The position numbers and the translations under genes were made by a program. Below the pieces are notes generated by a model. It did no database searches, was not told where the DNA came from, and saw nothing but the letters and a program-made list of their open reading frames with translations. This document shows positions 8,257 through 15,318 of a stretch of DNA of 17,887 nucleotides, in pieces. Numbering within the stretch: the stretch's first letter is position 1; each line of letters starts with the position of its first letter. This stretch comes from Planctomycetaceae bacterium (GTDB lineage: Bacteria; Planctomycetota; Planctomycetia; Pirellulales; Lacipirellulaceae): positions 19,008-36,894 of the forward strand of contig PATG01000092.1 of NCBI GenBank assembly GCA_002713555.1. Direction: 5' to 3'.

Positions 8257-8276
8257 CATTTATTGGAGTACCCGTG

Positions 8277-8849
8277 ATGAAGGTCTTTACTACTGGCCAG
8301 GTCGCCAAGATTTGCAAAGTGGCCCCCCGCACGGTCAGCAAATGGTTTGACTCTGGAAGATTGAAGGGTTATCGCATTCCTGGTTCGCAAGACCGCCGTA
8401 TCCCTCGAGAATATTTGATCAAATTCCTCAAAGAGCATGGCATGCCGCTAGGCGATCTTGAGGATGAAGCGATGGCAAAAGTGCTGATTGTCGCTCAAGA
8501 TCAAGTTTTGATCGAGAATCTCAAGCGAGAATTGCCAGCCGAAAAATCATTCCGCACTTCGACAGCCGCTAGTGGTTTCGAAGCCGGAATCCAAGCCGAA
8601 AGTTTCCACCCCGATTGCATCATTGTTGATTTTTCGATCGGCCAAGTCGAGGCGCTTCAAATTTGCCAAAATCTGCGACGCAGCAACGACTTTGCCGAAA
8701 CGACCTTGATTGCCTTATTGCCTGATGATGGCACTACGGCCAGCTTTGATCGTTCGAGCATCAACGAAACGTTCAAAAAGCCATTCGACGCTGCTCTATT
8801 AGCTGAGCGACTACGAACGCTTATTGGAGCACGCAAAGAGCTGGTCTAG
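8277..8849 (+). CDS. DNA-binding protein: MerR/excisionase-type HTH fused to a receiver-like domain
   Basis: The product has 190 residues. ATG 8277 is preferred over GTG 8274 because GGAG (8265-8268) then lies eight bases away. Residues 3-54 form a compact helix-turn-helix of the MerR/BldC/excisionase type (VFTTGQVAKICKVAPRTVSK, WFDSGRLKGYRIPGSQDRRI, PREYLIKFLKEHG). Residues 67-187 look like a CheY-type receiver: first strand AKVLIVAQDQ with Asp75, phosphoacceptor position Asp118 in CIIVDFSIG, and the conserved Lys168 in FKKPF. The usual Ser/Thr switch position in strand 4 (LIALLPDD) carries Leu, so signalling may be atypical or phosphorylation-independent. The order HTH then receiver is reversed relative to ordinary response regulators. 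No histidine kinase is adjacent, and the gene stands alone behind a long leader and before a strong terminator. Target genes are unknown. Confidence 0.85.
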   Translation: MKVFTTGQVAKICKVAPRTVSKWFDSGRLKGYRIPGSQDRRIPREYLIKFLKEHGMPLGDLEDEAMAKVLIVAQDQVLIENLKRELPAEKSFRTSTAASGFEAGIQAESFHPDCIIVDFSIGQVEALQICQNLRRSNDFAETTLIALLPDDGTTASFDRSSINETFKKPFDAALLAERLRTLIGARKELV

Positions 8850-8857
8850 ACCCCAAC

Positions 8858-8879
8858 CCGTTGGAATAAAAACCAACGG
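8858..8879 (+). other. Hairpin just after the HTH/receiver gene
   Basis: CCGTTGG (8858-8864) pairs perfectly with CCAACGG (8873-8879) around an A-rich eight-base loop, nine bases after the stop codon. No T-run follows, so it is more likely a 3' mRNA end structure or processing element than an intrinsic terminator. Confidence 0.45.
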
Positions 8880-9001
8880 ATTATGATAGCAAGATAGGGG
8901 CTGTTGAATGAGTCAACTGCGCGGTGACTGATCTCTCCCGGTAAGTCGCTACTTCCCCGCTCAAAGGGCCTCGCTACCCAAAAGGTAGCGAGGCTTTTTT
9001 T
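8880..9001 (+). ncRNA. Candidate small RNA or structured 3' untranslated region
   Basis: About 120 bases lie between the first post-gene hairpin and a strong terminator and have no coding potential I can see. They contain GTTGA/TCAAC (five-base loop) and GGTGACT pairing with AGTCGCT through one or two wobble pairs, with GGGG near 8897 able to pair with CCCC near 8955. A terminator-ended, foldable segment is what an sRNA or a processed 3' UTR would look like. No promoter was identified, so this is a low-confidence call. Confidence 0.22.
8968..9001 (+). terminator. Strong intrinsic (Rho-independent) terminator
   Basis: GCCTCGCTACC (8968-8978) and GGTAGCGAGGC (8984-8994) form a perfect 11-pair GC-rich stem with a CAAAA loop, followed immediately by seven T. 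It ends transcription from the HTH/receiver gene or from a small RNA between that gene and this site. Confidence 0.92.
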
Positions 9002-9119
9002 ATGCGCGACACAAACGGCCATCCAAACAATACCCCTAAAACCACATTTCCACTAGAATGGAATAAGCTTCAAGGGCTTGTTGACAACCTATTGAATTGT
9101 CGCTCGGGAGAAGTAGGAC

Positions 9120-9443
9120 ATGCACGATCCAGATAACCAAGTCGAAACTCTCGTACAAGTAGCTTCTGACATGGAAGCAGCAATGATCGTCAGCGTATTA
9201 GCTGGTGAAGAAATTGACGCCACAACAGCAGGTGATTTTACCGCTGGTTTTCGTGCGGAAGCCCCCGGTGTTGTTAGTGTCCTGGTCCGAAAAAAAGATT
9301 TAGAGCACGCTCAAGGGATACTGGCTGCGTATCAAGGAAAATCACCCGGTACGAATCTCCAATCGTCTGAAAAAACTAATAAACCATGGTTGATTGTTGG
9401 CATTTTACTACTGGTGGCAGTGGCACTCATCCTGTTTTTATAA
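9120..9443 (+). CDS. DUF2007-like small protein with a C-terminal membrane anchor
   Basis: The product has 107 residues. The N-terminal part (about residues 8-72: VETLVQVASDMEAAMIVSVL, AGEEIDATTAGDFTAGF, VSVLVRKKDLEHAQGILAAY) follows the DUF2007 pattern, a small alpha/beta domain annotated as a putative signal-transducing protein with no established biochemical role. Residues about 90-107 (WLIVGILLLVAVALILFL) form one transmembrane helix ending at the C-terminus, so this is a tail-anchored protein with its domain probably in the cytoplasm. GGGAG at 9106-9110 supports the ATG. Just upstream, GACAA/TTGTC (9083-9101) forms a small inverted repeat next to a TTGACA (9081-9086), but no -10 at proper spacing was seen. 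Confidence 0.75.
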   Translation: MHDPDNQVETLVQVASDMEAAMIVSVLAGEEIDATTAGDFTAGFRAEAPGVVSVLVRKKDLEHAQGILAAYQGKSPGTNLQSSEKTNKPWLIVGILLLVAVALILFL

Positions 9444-9571
9444 TTTCTTCCAGGAACTCCTATTTATTGGTTGCTCTGATCAATTTGCTGCGGTTAATCT
9501 GTTAATCCCTTATATGTGCCTTGCCGCGATATTCTGCAAACCATATCAGAGCCAGAAACACGACTTCCCCC

Positions 9572-9599
9572 TCGACGTACGGCGAGTGCCGTTTACAAT
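9572..9599 (+). promoter_or_regulatory. Candidate sigma70-type promoter for moaC
   Basis: TCGACG (9572-9577) and TACAAT (9594-9599) are separated by 16 bases; the -10 matches five of six consensus positions. Transcription would begin near 9606, leaving a leader of about 27 bases before the moaC ATG. Confidence 0.35.
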
Positions 9600-9632
9600 G
9601 GCCTCCTTTACCCTTTTGTTTCAGCGTGCCCC

Positions 9633-10127
9633 ATGTCCGGATTTAGTCATTTTGATTCGCAAGGAGCAAGCCGCATGGTAGATGTAGGTAACAAAGAAGC
9701 GACTTATCGAATTGCCCGTGCCAGTGGCATGATCCAAATGCAAGCGAAGACTCTTCAACTAATCATGAATCAAGGGCACGTCAAAGGTGACGTTTTGGGA
9801 GTCGCCCGAGTTGCTGGAATTATGGCCACCAAACGGACTGCTGAATTGATACCTATGTGCCATCCTTTGGCTCTCGAAACCGTACAAGTTGATTTTAAAC
9901 CCTTCGAAAACGATGCAATTCTCATCGAAGCTACCGTTGCTGTCACCGCAAAGACGGGAGTCGAAATGGAAGCACTAACGGCAGTAAGCGCCGCAGCTCT
10001 AACTGTATACGACATGTGTAAATCCGTAGACCGAAGCATGACAATTTGCAAGATTCAATTGGAAGAAAAGTCAGGCGGTCGAAGCGGACATTTTTTGCGC
10101 AGCGATGCGTGTGCAAGCAAAGGCTAG
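9633..10127 (+). CDS. moaC: Cyclic pyranopterin monophosphate synthase MoaC
   Basis: MoaC converts the MoaA product (3',8-cyclo-7,8-dihydro-GTP) to cyclic pyranopterin monophosphate in molybdenum cofactor synthesis. From ATG 9633 it has 164 residues, the usual length, and begins with the family's typical FSHFDSQGASRMVDVGNK. An earlier frame opening adds residues with no family counterpart. Motifs seen: GHVKGDVLGVARVAGIMATK (48-67; Lys51), LIPMCHPL (72-79), TAKTGVEMEALTAVSAAALT (105-124), YDMCKSVDRSMTI with the catalytic-type Asp133, and the C-terminal KSGGRSGHF. No other moa genes are in the window. The polyprenyl synthase gene starts 23 bases after its stop, so the two are probably co-transcribed although metabolically unrelated. 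Confidence 0.96.
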   Translation: MSGFSHFDSQGASRMVDVGNKEATYRIARASGMIQMQAKTLQLIMNQGHVKGDVLGVARVAGIMATKRTAELIPMCHPLALETVQVDFKPFENDAILIEATVAVTAKTGVEMEALTAVSAAALTVYDMCKSVDRSMTICKIQLEEKSGGRSGHFLRSDACASKG

Positions 10128-10150
10128 TGCCTGCCAAAGAAAGGATTTCC

Positions 10151-11155
10151 ATGAGTTCCGCAAGAACTGCACAGTCGAATACACGAGCGGTGCTGGCAAA
10201 ACTCTTTTCTCCTATCGCTAATGATCTCAAAAAGGTTGATCATCTGCTTCAAAGTGAGCTTCGGCACAGTGATCCAATTATCGATGAAATTACACAACAT
10301 GCCTTTCGCTTAGGCGGCAAACGTCTCCGCCCTGCCTTGCTGCTTCTCTCTGCCCAGATGGCCGGAGAAGTCAATGACTCACACCGCATTCTAGCTGCAG
10401 TCGTTGAAATGGTTCACACCGCCACCTTGGTACACGACGATGTCCTTGACGAAGCGACTTTACGACGCCATGAAGATACGATTAACGCCAGATGGAACAA
10501 TAAGACCAGCATTCTCCTAGGCGACTTCTTATTCTCGCATGCATTTTATTTAGCAAGTACACTTGAGACTACCATGGGCTGTCGTACCATCGGACAGGCA
10601 ACTAATATTGTCTGTGCGGGAGAATTACGGCAAACAGCGGCAAGTGGTGACTTTGACTTAACTCAAGAATCCTATTTTCAAATAATCGATGCCAAAACGG
10701 CCGAGTTAACAGCTTGTTGCTGTAAACTTGGTGCCTACTATGCGAACGCAAACGAAGATCTCATTCGTCAATTAGAAGTCTATGGTCGGCACTTGGGCAT
10801 CGCTTTTCAAATCGCAGACGATTTGCTCGATCTCGAAGGCGAAGAGATACAGACAGGAAAGTCCTTAGGGACAGATCTTATGCATCTGAAAATGACCTTG
10901 CCGCTAATCCGTTTGCGTGATCAGCTCAGCATCCGTGAACAGTGTGAATTGAAACAGCTCATTGCCGCACCCAATCCGGAGAACCATCTACAAATACTCA
11001 ACTGGTTAGAATCATCCGATGCAATCCAAAATGCACGGAATGAGGCACGCCACCATACCTATCTGGCTTCGGAGGCACTGGCAAAGACACCAAACAACCC
11101 AGCCAAAGAATCTCTCTTGGAGCTTACGAATGTCGTGTCGCAGCGGGATAGCTAG
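10151..11155 (+). CDS. ispB: Long-chain polyprenyl diphosphate synthase
   Basis: This trans-isoprenyl diphosphate synthase extends farnesyl-type allylic diphosphates with isopentenyl diphosphate to make the side chain of respiratory quinones. From ATG 10151 (AAAGGA eight bases before) it has 334 residues. Seen: GGKRLRP (55-61), the first Asp-rich motif DDVLD (96-100) in ATLVHDDVLDEATLRR, GDFLFSHAFYLAS, the KTAELTACCCKLGA segment and the second Asp-rich motif DDLLD (223-227) in GIAFQIADDLLDLEGEE, then KSLGTDLMHLKMTLPLI. The residues just before the first Asp-rich motif (TATLV) are small, typical of long-chain enzymes, so an octaprenyl-, heptaprenyl- or similar product is inferred; exact chain length and the symbol are uncertain. 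It lies 23 bases after moaC and converges on miaA. Confidence 0.9.
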   Translation: MSSARTAQSNTRAVLAKLFSPIANDLKKVDHLLQSELRHSDPIIDEITQHAFRLGGKRLRPALLLLSAQMAGEVNDSHRILAAVVEMVHTATLVHDDVLDEATLRRHEDTINARWNNKTSILLGDFLFSHAFYLASTLETTMGCRTIGQATNIVCAGELRQTAASGDFDLTQESYFQIIDAKTAELTACCCKLGAYYANANEDLIRQLEVYGRHLGIAFQIADDLLDLEGEEIQTGKSLGTDLMHLKMTLPLIRLRDQLSIREQCELKQLIAAPNPENHLQILNWLESSDAIQNARNEARHHTYLASEALAKTPNNPAKESLLELTNVVSQRDS

Positions 11156-11243
11156 CCCGCATATTTCACTCGTTTCTGCAGGAAACAAAATAAAAAACGC
11201 CTACGTTCGGCCTTGAATGAGTAGCTCGGGTGGACAAAACGCT

Positions 11244-12194
11244 CTACTCACGTTGAATATTTTCACCAGACTCCAAAATCTGCTCGACAATATCGTCCAC
11301 CTGGCAGTCGTCTTCCAAGTCGAAATAGCGGCATTCTGAAAGACTACGGAACCAGGTTTCCTGGCGTTTTGCAAAGCGTCGCGTACGGGTTTTTATTTTA
11401 GCTGTCATTATCTCATGATCACCATGTTCCAAGTACTCCAGTACTTCCTGGTAACCAACGGCCTGCCTCGCAGTGCGACTTAGCTCCTCAATGTCTGCAA
11501 TTAAACTTCTAACTTCTTCCACCAATCCGCGCTCAAGCATTTGATCCACACGCTCGTTAATGCGCTCGTATTGAACCTCCCTGGACCGGCGAAGTGCAAA
11601 TACCCGACAATCCTCCGCTGGTATTTCTTCTTCAAATTGCATTTGGGAATGGCTGATTGGCACACCTGTTATTCGAAAGACTTCTACCGCGCGTATCAGT
11701 CGACGCGTATCGTGAGGATGGATCTGCGAGGCGGCCACCGGATCCAATTGTTCTAATCGTCGGTAAAGTCCCTGGGGTCCATGCTTGGCCACCTCGGCTT
11801 CAATTTCTTCACGCAACTTCCAATTGGCAGGAGGGCCTGGTGTCAAACCACGCAATAACCCTTTCAAATACAAGGGCGTACCTCCTACAAACAAGACCTC
11901 ATTGCCTCGCCTTCTAATTTCCTCAATTTTGGCATGAGCCGCTTCGAGATAGCAGGCCACACTAAATTCCTGGTCGGGAGGGACGATATCGATCAGATGG
12001 TGGGGAATCTCTGCCTGTTGATCGGAAGTCGGCTTGGCAGTGCCAATATCCATGCCTTGGTAAATGGCCATCGAATCCAATGAAATAATCTCGGCATGGA
12101 GTCGGCGTGCCATGGCCAGGCCAATTCGGGTTTTTCCTACAGCTGTAGCACCCGTCAAAAACCAGCAATTTTTTGCCGGCAAAGATTCAATCAC
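11244..12194 (-). CDS. miaA: tRNA dimethylallyltransferase MiaA
   Basis: MiaA transfers a dimethylallyl group to N6 of A37 in tRNAs reading UNN codons. The start chosen is GTG (first base 12194), which has GGGAGAG about seven bases upstream and gives 316 residues. An ATG at 12257 would add 21 residues unlike the family and would ignore that ribosome binding site. Seen: P-loop GATAVGKT (15-22), ISLDSMAIYQGMDIGTAKP, HHLIDIVPPDQEFSVACY, the VGGTPLYLKGLLRGL segment, DTRRLIRAVEVFRITG, QAVGYQEVLEYLEHG and the C-terminal KIKTRTRRFAKRQETWFRSL. All are standard MiaA elements. It is divergent from hisE and convergent with the prenyl synthase; no mutS, mutL or hfq is adjacent. Confidence 0.96.
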   Translation of the reverse strand: MIESLPAKNCWFLTGATAVGKTRIGLAMARRLHAEIISLDSMAIYQGMDIGTAKPTSDQQAEIPHHLIDIVPPDQEFSVACYLEAAHAKIEEIRRRGNEVLFVGGTPLYLKGLLRGLTPGPPANWKLREEIEAEVAKHGPQGLYRRLEQLDPVAASQIHPHDTRRLIRAVEVFRITGVPISHSQMQFEEEIPAEDCRVFALRRSREVQYERINERVDQMLERGLVEEVRSLIADIEELSRTARQAVGYQEVLEYLEHGDHEIMTAKIKTRTRRFAKRQETWFRSLSECRYFDLEDDCQVDDIVEQILESGENIQRE

Positions 12195-12382
12195 GTTGTT
12201 TCTCTCCCAAACGGCAATTCCACAGCAAATGCGAATAGGAACGGCAATTGCCACCATACCGACTGACGCTTAAACTAGCGAGACTATCCATTTACATACC
12301 CTCCATTGTGGTGCGATACAAGTGTCCTGAAAAGGTACCCCAAATTATCGGGAACACTAATGACTAACAAGAATGGTAAAAG

Positions 12383-12733
12383 ATGACCGATCCCTCACGC
12401 CGACCTTTGGACGTACTTGAACAGGTTATCCTGGACAGGCAGGAATCGCCTGGCGAAAAATCGTATACTGCCAAGCTATTGGCTGGTGGGGTGGAGAAGA
12501 TTGGCGGTAAAATCATCGAAGAAGCTGCTGAATATGTCGAAGCTGCTGGCGAACCGGGAGACGAAGGCCGCAAACACACTATCTACGAAGCAGGTGACTT
12601 ACTATATCACTTCATGGTTCTCTTGGCATCGCGAGGCATCCGGCTCTCAGAAGTCGAAAATGAACTTGCCCGGCGTTTTGGTGTCTCAGGTATTGATGAA
12701 AAGGCTTCACGTGGACGAAAAGAGAAAGATTAA
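12383..12733 (+). CDS. hisE: Phosphoribosyl-ATP pyrophosphatase HisE
   Basis: HisE hydrolyses phosphoribosyl-ATP to phosphoribosyl-AMP and pyrophosphate, the second step of histidine synthesis. The 116 residues are the length of a stand-alone HisE, not the HisIE fusion. Seen: LDVLEQVILDRQ, the SYTAKLLAGGVEKIGGKIIE segment, metal-binding acidic residues in EEAAEYVEAAG, and EAGDLLYHFMVLLASRG. These belong to the all-alpha MazG-like NTP pyrophosphohydrolase fold. It precedes hisG, the first-step enzyme, by 105 bases; the order hisE-hisG is opposite to the reaction order. No clear Shine-Dalgarno sequence precedes the ATG. Confidence 0.95.
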   Translation: MTDPSRRPLDVLEQVILDRQESPGEKSYTAKLLAGGVEKIGGKIIEEAAEYVEAAGEPGDEGRKHTIYEAGDLLYHFMVLLASRGIRLSEVENELARRFGVSGIDEKASRGRKEKD

Positions 12734-12752
12734 AGATCAAGGCATCTTTTTT
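12732..12752 (+). terminator. Weak candidate terminator after hisE
   Basis: AAAGAT (12732-12737) pairs with ATCTTT (12744-12749) around a six-base loop, followed by further T. The stem overlaps the hisE stop and contains a single G-C pair. It could attenuate read-through into hisG, but it is weak. Confidence 0.25.
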
Positions 12753-12838
12753 CATTTCCCAACTTGCTTCTCTGTTTTTTTTAGAATTATGCTTTGGACA
12801 CTAATTGACATAAACCCATTTTTCACTCTCCCTATCCT

Positions 12839-13693
12839 ATGAAAAATAATCTTCGAATCGGTATTCCCAGCAAGGGGCGTCTTGCAGACTTATCGAAACA
12901 ACTATTGCAGGAAGCAGGACTTCGATTTCGACGTCAAGACCGTAGTTTATTTGCGCGTGTCAAGGATATGCCGATTGATATTACGTTTTTGCGTACGGAT
13001 GACATCCCTGTACTATGCGCCGAAGGAGCCATCGACCTGGGGATTACCGGAGAGGATTTGGTTGCCGAAAGTGGTTTTCATCTTGAGACACGACTGCATT
13101 TAGGTGTCGGCAATTGTCGATTGGCCGTTTGTGTACCCGATAGTGGCGAAGTACAAAAACCATCTGACCTTGATGGCCGGCGCATTGCCACTAGTTTTCC
13201 GCATGTTACGAACGAATATCTGGCCCAACATGGCGCAAAGGCGCACACTGTCGAATTATCAGGTTCGGTAGAAGTCATGATTGCCTTGGGAGTTGCAGAC
13301 GCAATTGTCGATTTGGTAGAAACAGGCAGCACGCTGGCTGCGAATCGCCTCCAAATTCTCGACGAAATCGGAAGCTACGAAACGGTACTCGTACAGAATC
13401 CCGAAACCCCCCATACCGCGTTAGCAGACCGAATTGTGCGCCGCATCGAAGGTGTTGTGATTGCTCGTGCATACTCGCTCCTTGAATACAATATTCCAGC
13501 TGAGAAGCTGGCCGCTGCAGAAAAAATTACACCTGGTTTCCATTCACCCACAGTCAATCGCCTGGAAGACGAAAACTGGTACAGTGTCCGCGCAATGGTC
13601 AAACGAGGAGAGATCATCGATACCATGGAAAAAGTGGAAGCACTCGGCGCAACGGCCATTTTAGAAACCGCAATAACCAATTGCAGATTATGA
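12839..13693 (+). CDS. hisG: ATP phosphoribosyltransferase HisG, long form
   Basis: HisG joins ATP and PRPP to form phosphoribosyl-ATP, the committed and feedback-regulated step of histidine synthesis. The 284 residues correspond to the long form with its own C-terminal regulatory (PII/ACT-like) domain, so HisZ should not be needed. Seen: LRIGIPSKGRLADLSKQLL (5-23), DIPVLCAEGAIDLGITGEDL, RIATSFPHVTNEYLA, the PRPP-binding loop GVADAIVDLVETGSTL (151-166, core DLVETGST) and the regulatory domain beginning near residue 210 with KITPGFHSPTVNRLED, then WYSVRAMVKRGE and AILETAITNCRL. No Shine-Dalgarno sequence is visible before the ATG. A consensus-like TTGACA (12805-12810) lacks a convincing -10 partner. 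Confidence 0.97.
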   Translation: MKNNLRIGIPSKGRLADLSKQLLQEAGLRFRRQDRSLFARVKDMPIDITFLRTDDIPVLCAEGAIDLGITGEDLVAESGFHLETRLHLGVGNCRLAVCVPDSGEVQKPSDLDGRRIATSFPHVTNEYLAQHGAKAHTVELSGSVEVMIALGVADAIVDLVETGSTLAANRLQILDEIGSYETVLVQNPETPHTALADRIVRRIEGVVIARAYSLLEYNIPAEKLAAAEKITPGFHSPTVNRLEDENWYSVRAMVKRGEIIDTMEKVEALGATAILETAITNCRL

Positions 13694-13792
13694 GGCATGA
13701 GCAGCGGCAATGTGTGATTTCTAGCCCGCATCGAGGTGCTTAAAACACGAGATTTATTTAAGTCACCCTGCTCGTTCTTCTATCTTCACTTC

Positions 13793-15154
13793 TCACTTAT
13801 AAAACGCAACACTGGCAAAACTTACACAGGAGGTGCGGTCATCTGCTACCGCATGGTCGTACTTCAATAGTTCCCCCCGACAAGCTCCTATCACCTTGAG
13901 CATGACATACATAGGGGCTAAACCACAGATGCGGTTTTTATCCGCTTGGGCCGCAACATGAATAAACCATGCTTCGGCATCTCCTTCGCATGCTCGGGCC
14001 AAAAGTTCCTGGTCGTCAGTCCATTGCTCCGTCAACCTGGCATCTGTTAGTAATTCTGAATCTCCAAACTGTTGGCCTATATGTGCTAGATCAACACCCG
14101 CTATAAAACAGATTTTCTTTTTGCTCTGGGATGCTGTCTCACGAAGCACATGAATAAAGTCAGCAACCGCCTCCGAATCACCAGGAGGACGATTGTGCTG
14201 GACAAAAGGGTGAAACGACCCTACCAAAATTGGCACGATCGAATAATTGCGACGCTCACCCAATACGTATTGCAGCATCAAAGTTTGAAATTCAATGGAA
14301 TGCTCGCTACGGTGCGGTAATTCATCATTAAAGATATCTTCCACTTCGCTCGCATTATCACATGCTTCCAAGCGAGATTTAAGATCAGCAATAAAGGCAT
14401 GATCCGTTTGTACTGTCCCCAAGGGAGTATCAAAATGCTTTTGTGATACGCTAAACAGACTGGCCAGAGGTGTGTGTGCCGTTCCTAGAATAATATAGAT
14501 ATCGGCGTCCGAATCTGCCACAACGCGGTCGTATGCCCAAGCAAAAGTGGGGCCACCACGGTGCAAATCAATATGGGGACTCATCACCGCACAAAGTTCA
14601 TGATCTATACTATTCGGAACCTCATCCGATTGGCTTCCATTTTGGACGGGATTCGAACCATCGGTCTCTTTTTGAGAGTTATTCCCTTCCCAAGGTAATA
14701 ATCCAGGCCCACCTTCACTGGTAAAGAGATTACCCAATTGAGTGTTCAGTTCTTGAACACCTTCTTCGTAAGCTCCACCAGCGTGTGCTGCCGGCCTCAC
14801 CTTGAGTTGTTTGTATTGCGTTTTTAATTCTTCCTGGTAATCCGCAAATCTTTGGTTATCAAGCATGTAGCGCTGGTCAAGTTGATTGACTACACGCTGG
14901 ACATCAGGCAGTGATATTGATTTGCCAACCTTATGCTCAAATTCCCTACGCAAGTCGCCTAGCGTTCTCTCACCATTCATCAGCGTCACCAACATGGCTG
15001 CCCCCATAGGCAAAGCTACGGTTTCAGAAAAACCATAGGGGTCCCGCAGCGCGTACATCGATTCGTCCTCCTCACTGAGTGGAACCAGTTCCAGAGCACG
15101 GATCCGAGGTTGCAAATCGGGTGTCATGTCATTGGGTGATAAATTTTCAGGCAT
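13793..15154 (-). CDS. Memo-family (AmmeMemoRadiSam system protein B) protein with N-terminal winged-helix-like domain
   Basis: The product has 453 residues. The C-terminal half (about 185-453) is a Memo domain, a fold related to extradiol dioxygenases and LigB; bacterial copies are named AmmeMemoRadiSam system protein B and have no settled function. Conserved parts seen: SPHIDLHRGGPTFAWAYDRV, ILGTAHTP, the LPHRSEHSIEFQTLMLQYVL block, VPILVGSFHPFV and FIAGVDLAHIGQQFG. Their His, Asp and Glu residues form the putative metal pocket. The N-terminal 35-110 region (FSETVALPMGAAMLVTLMNG, ERTLGDLRREFE, SLPDVQRVVNQLDQRYMLD) resembles the PqqD-like winged helix. A low-complexity Gln/Asn/Ser linker (about 145-180) joins the halves. 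The AMMECR1 and radical-SAM partners are not adjacent. The start has AGGA ten bases upstream, with ATG also at residue 10. Confidence 0.85.
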   Translation of the reverse strand: MPENLSPNDMTPDLQPRIRALELVPLSEEDESMYALRDPYGFSETVALPMGAAMLVTLMNGERTLGDLRREFEHKVGKSISLPDVQRVVNQLDQRYMLDNQRFADYQEELKTQYKQLKVRPAAHAGGAYEEGVQELNTQLGNLFTSEGGPGLLPWEGNNSQKETDGSNPVQNGSQSDEVPNSIDHELCAVMSPHIDLHRGGPTFAWAYDRVVADSDADIYIILGTAHTPLASLFSVSQKHFDTPLGTVQTDHAFIADLKSRLEACDNASEVEDIFNDELPHRSEHSIEFQTLMLQYVLGERRNYSIVPILVGSFHPFVQHNRPPGDSEAVADFIHVLRETASQSKKKICFIAGVDLAHIGQQFGDSELLTDARLTEQWTDDQELLARACEGDAEAWFIHVAAQADKNRICGLAPMYVMLKVIGACRGELLKYDHAVADDRTSCVSFASVAFYK

Positions 15155-15247
15155 AATAGTAATATCCTATCATAAGCTGCCTTTTTTCCCCTTGCCTGAT
15201 TTTAGTGGCAATAAAACTGCCAGTCCTTTCATGCCACCCAAATAGCC

Positions 15248-15276
15248 TTGCCAGCCCCCCCAGCAATGGCTAATAT
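15248..15276 (+). promoter_or_regulatory. Candidate sigma70-type promoter for the Lnb-like lipoprotein gene
   Basis: TTGCCA (15248-15253) and TAATAT (15271-15276) are separated by exactly 17 bases. The -35 matches five of six consensus positions and the -10 four of six. The predicted start near 15283 leaves a leader of about 36 bases. It lies in the divergent region shared with the Memo-family gene. Confidence 0.5.
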
Positions 15277-15318
15277 CCCCCGCTTTTCTCATTTGCACCT
15301 AAGTGTCTCTCATCGCTT

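Larger units (their letters stand above)
7565..8276. other. Gene-free stretch of about 710 bases between smc and the HTH/receiver gene
   Basis: Both strands hold only short reading frames with no recognisable protein character. I could not identify 4.5S, 6S, tmRNA, RNase P RNA or a tRNA here. It contains several stem-loops: GCTCC/GGAGC at 7797-7812, a near-perfect palindrome at 7836-7860 and four stems at 8132-8256. It may hold a long leader or an unannotated RNA for the downstream regulator, or a gene decayed beyond recognition. Confidence 0.5.

Noticed and set aside
7565..9119. 4.5S, 6S, tmRNA or tRNA gene in the long gaps
   Set aside because: None of their hallmark sequences or cloverleaf patterns could be found by eye.
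9516..9632. Longer moaC start at 9516
   Set aside because: The added residues do not match MoaC; the family start and length fit ATG 9633, and a candidate promoter lies within the extension.
12195..12257. ATG start of miaA at 12257
   Set aside because: It adds 21 non-family residues; the GTG at 12194 has a strong ribosome binding site and places the P-loop at the usual position.
12805..12838. Promoter for hisG based on TTGACA at 12805
   Set aside because: No acceptable -10 hexamer lies 16-18 bases downstream; the nearest T-A-rich hexamer is too far and touches the start codon.
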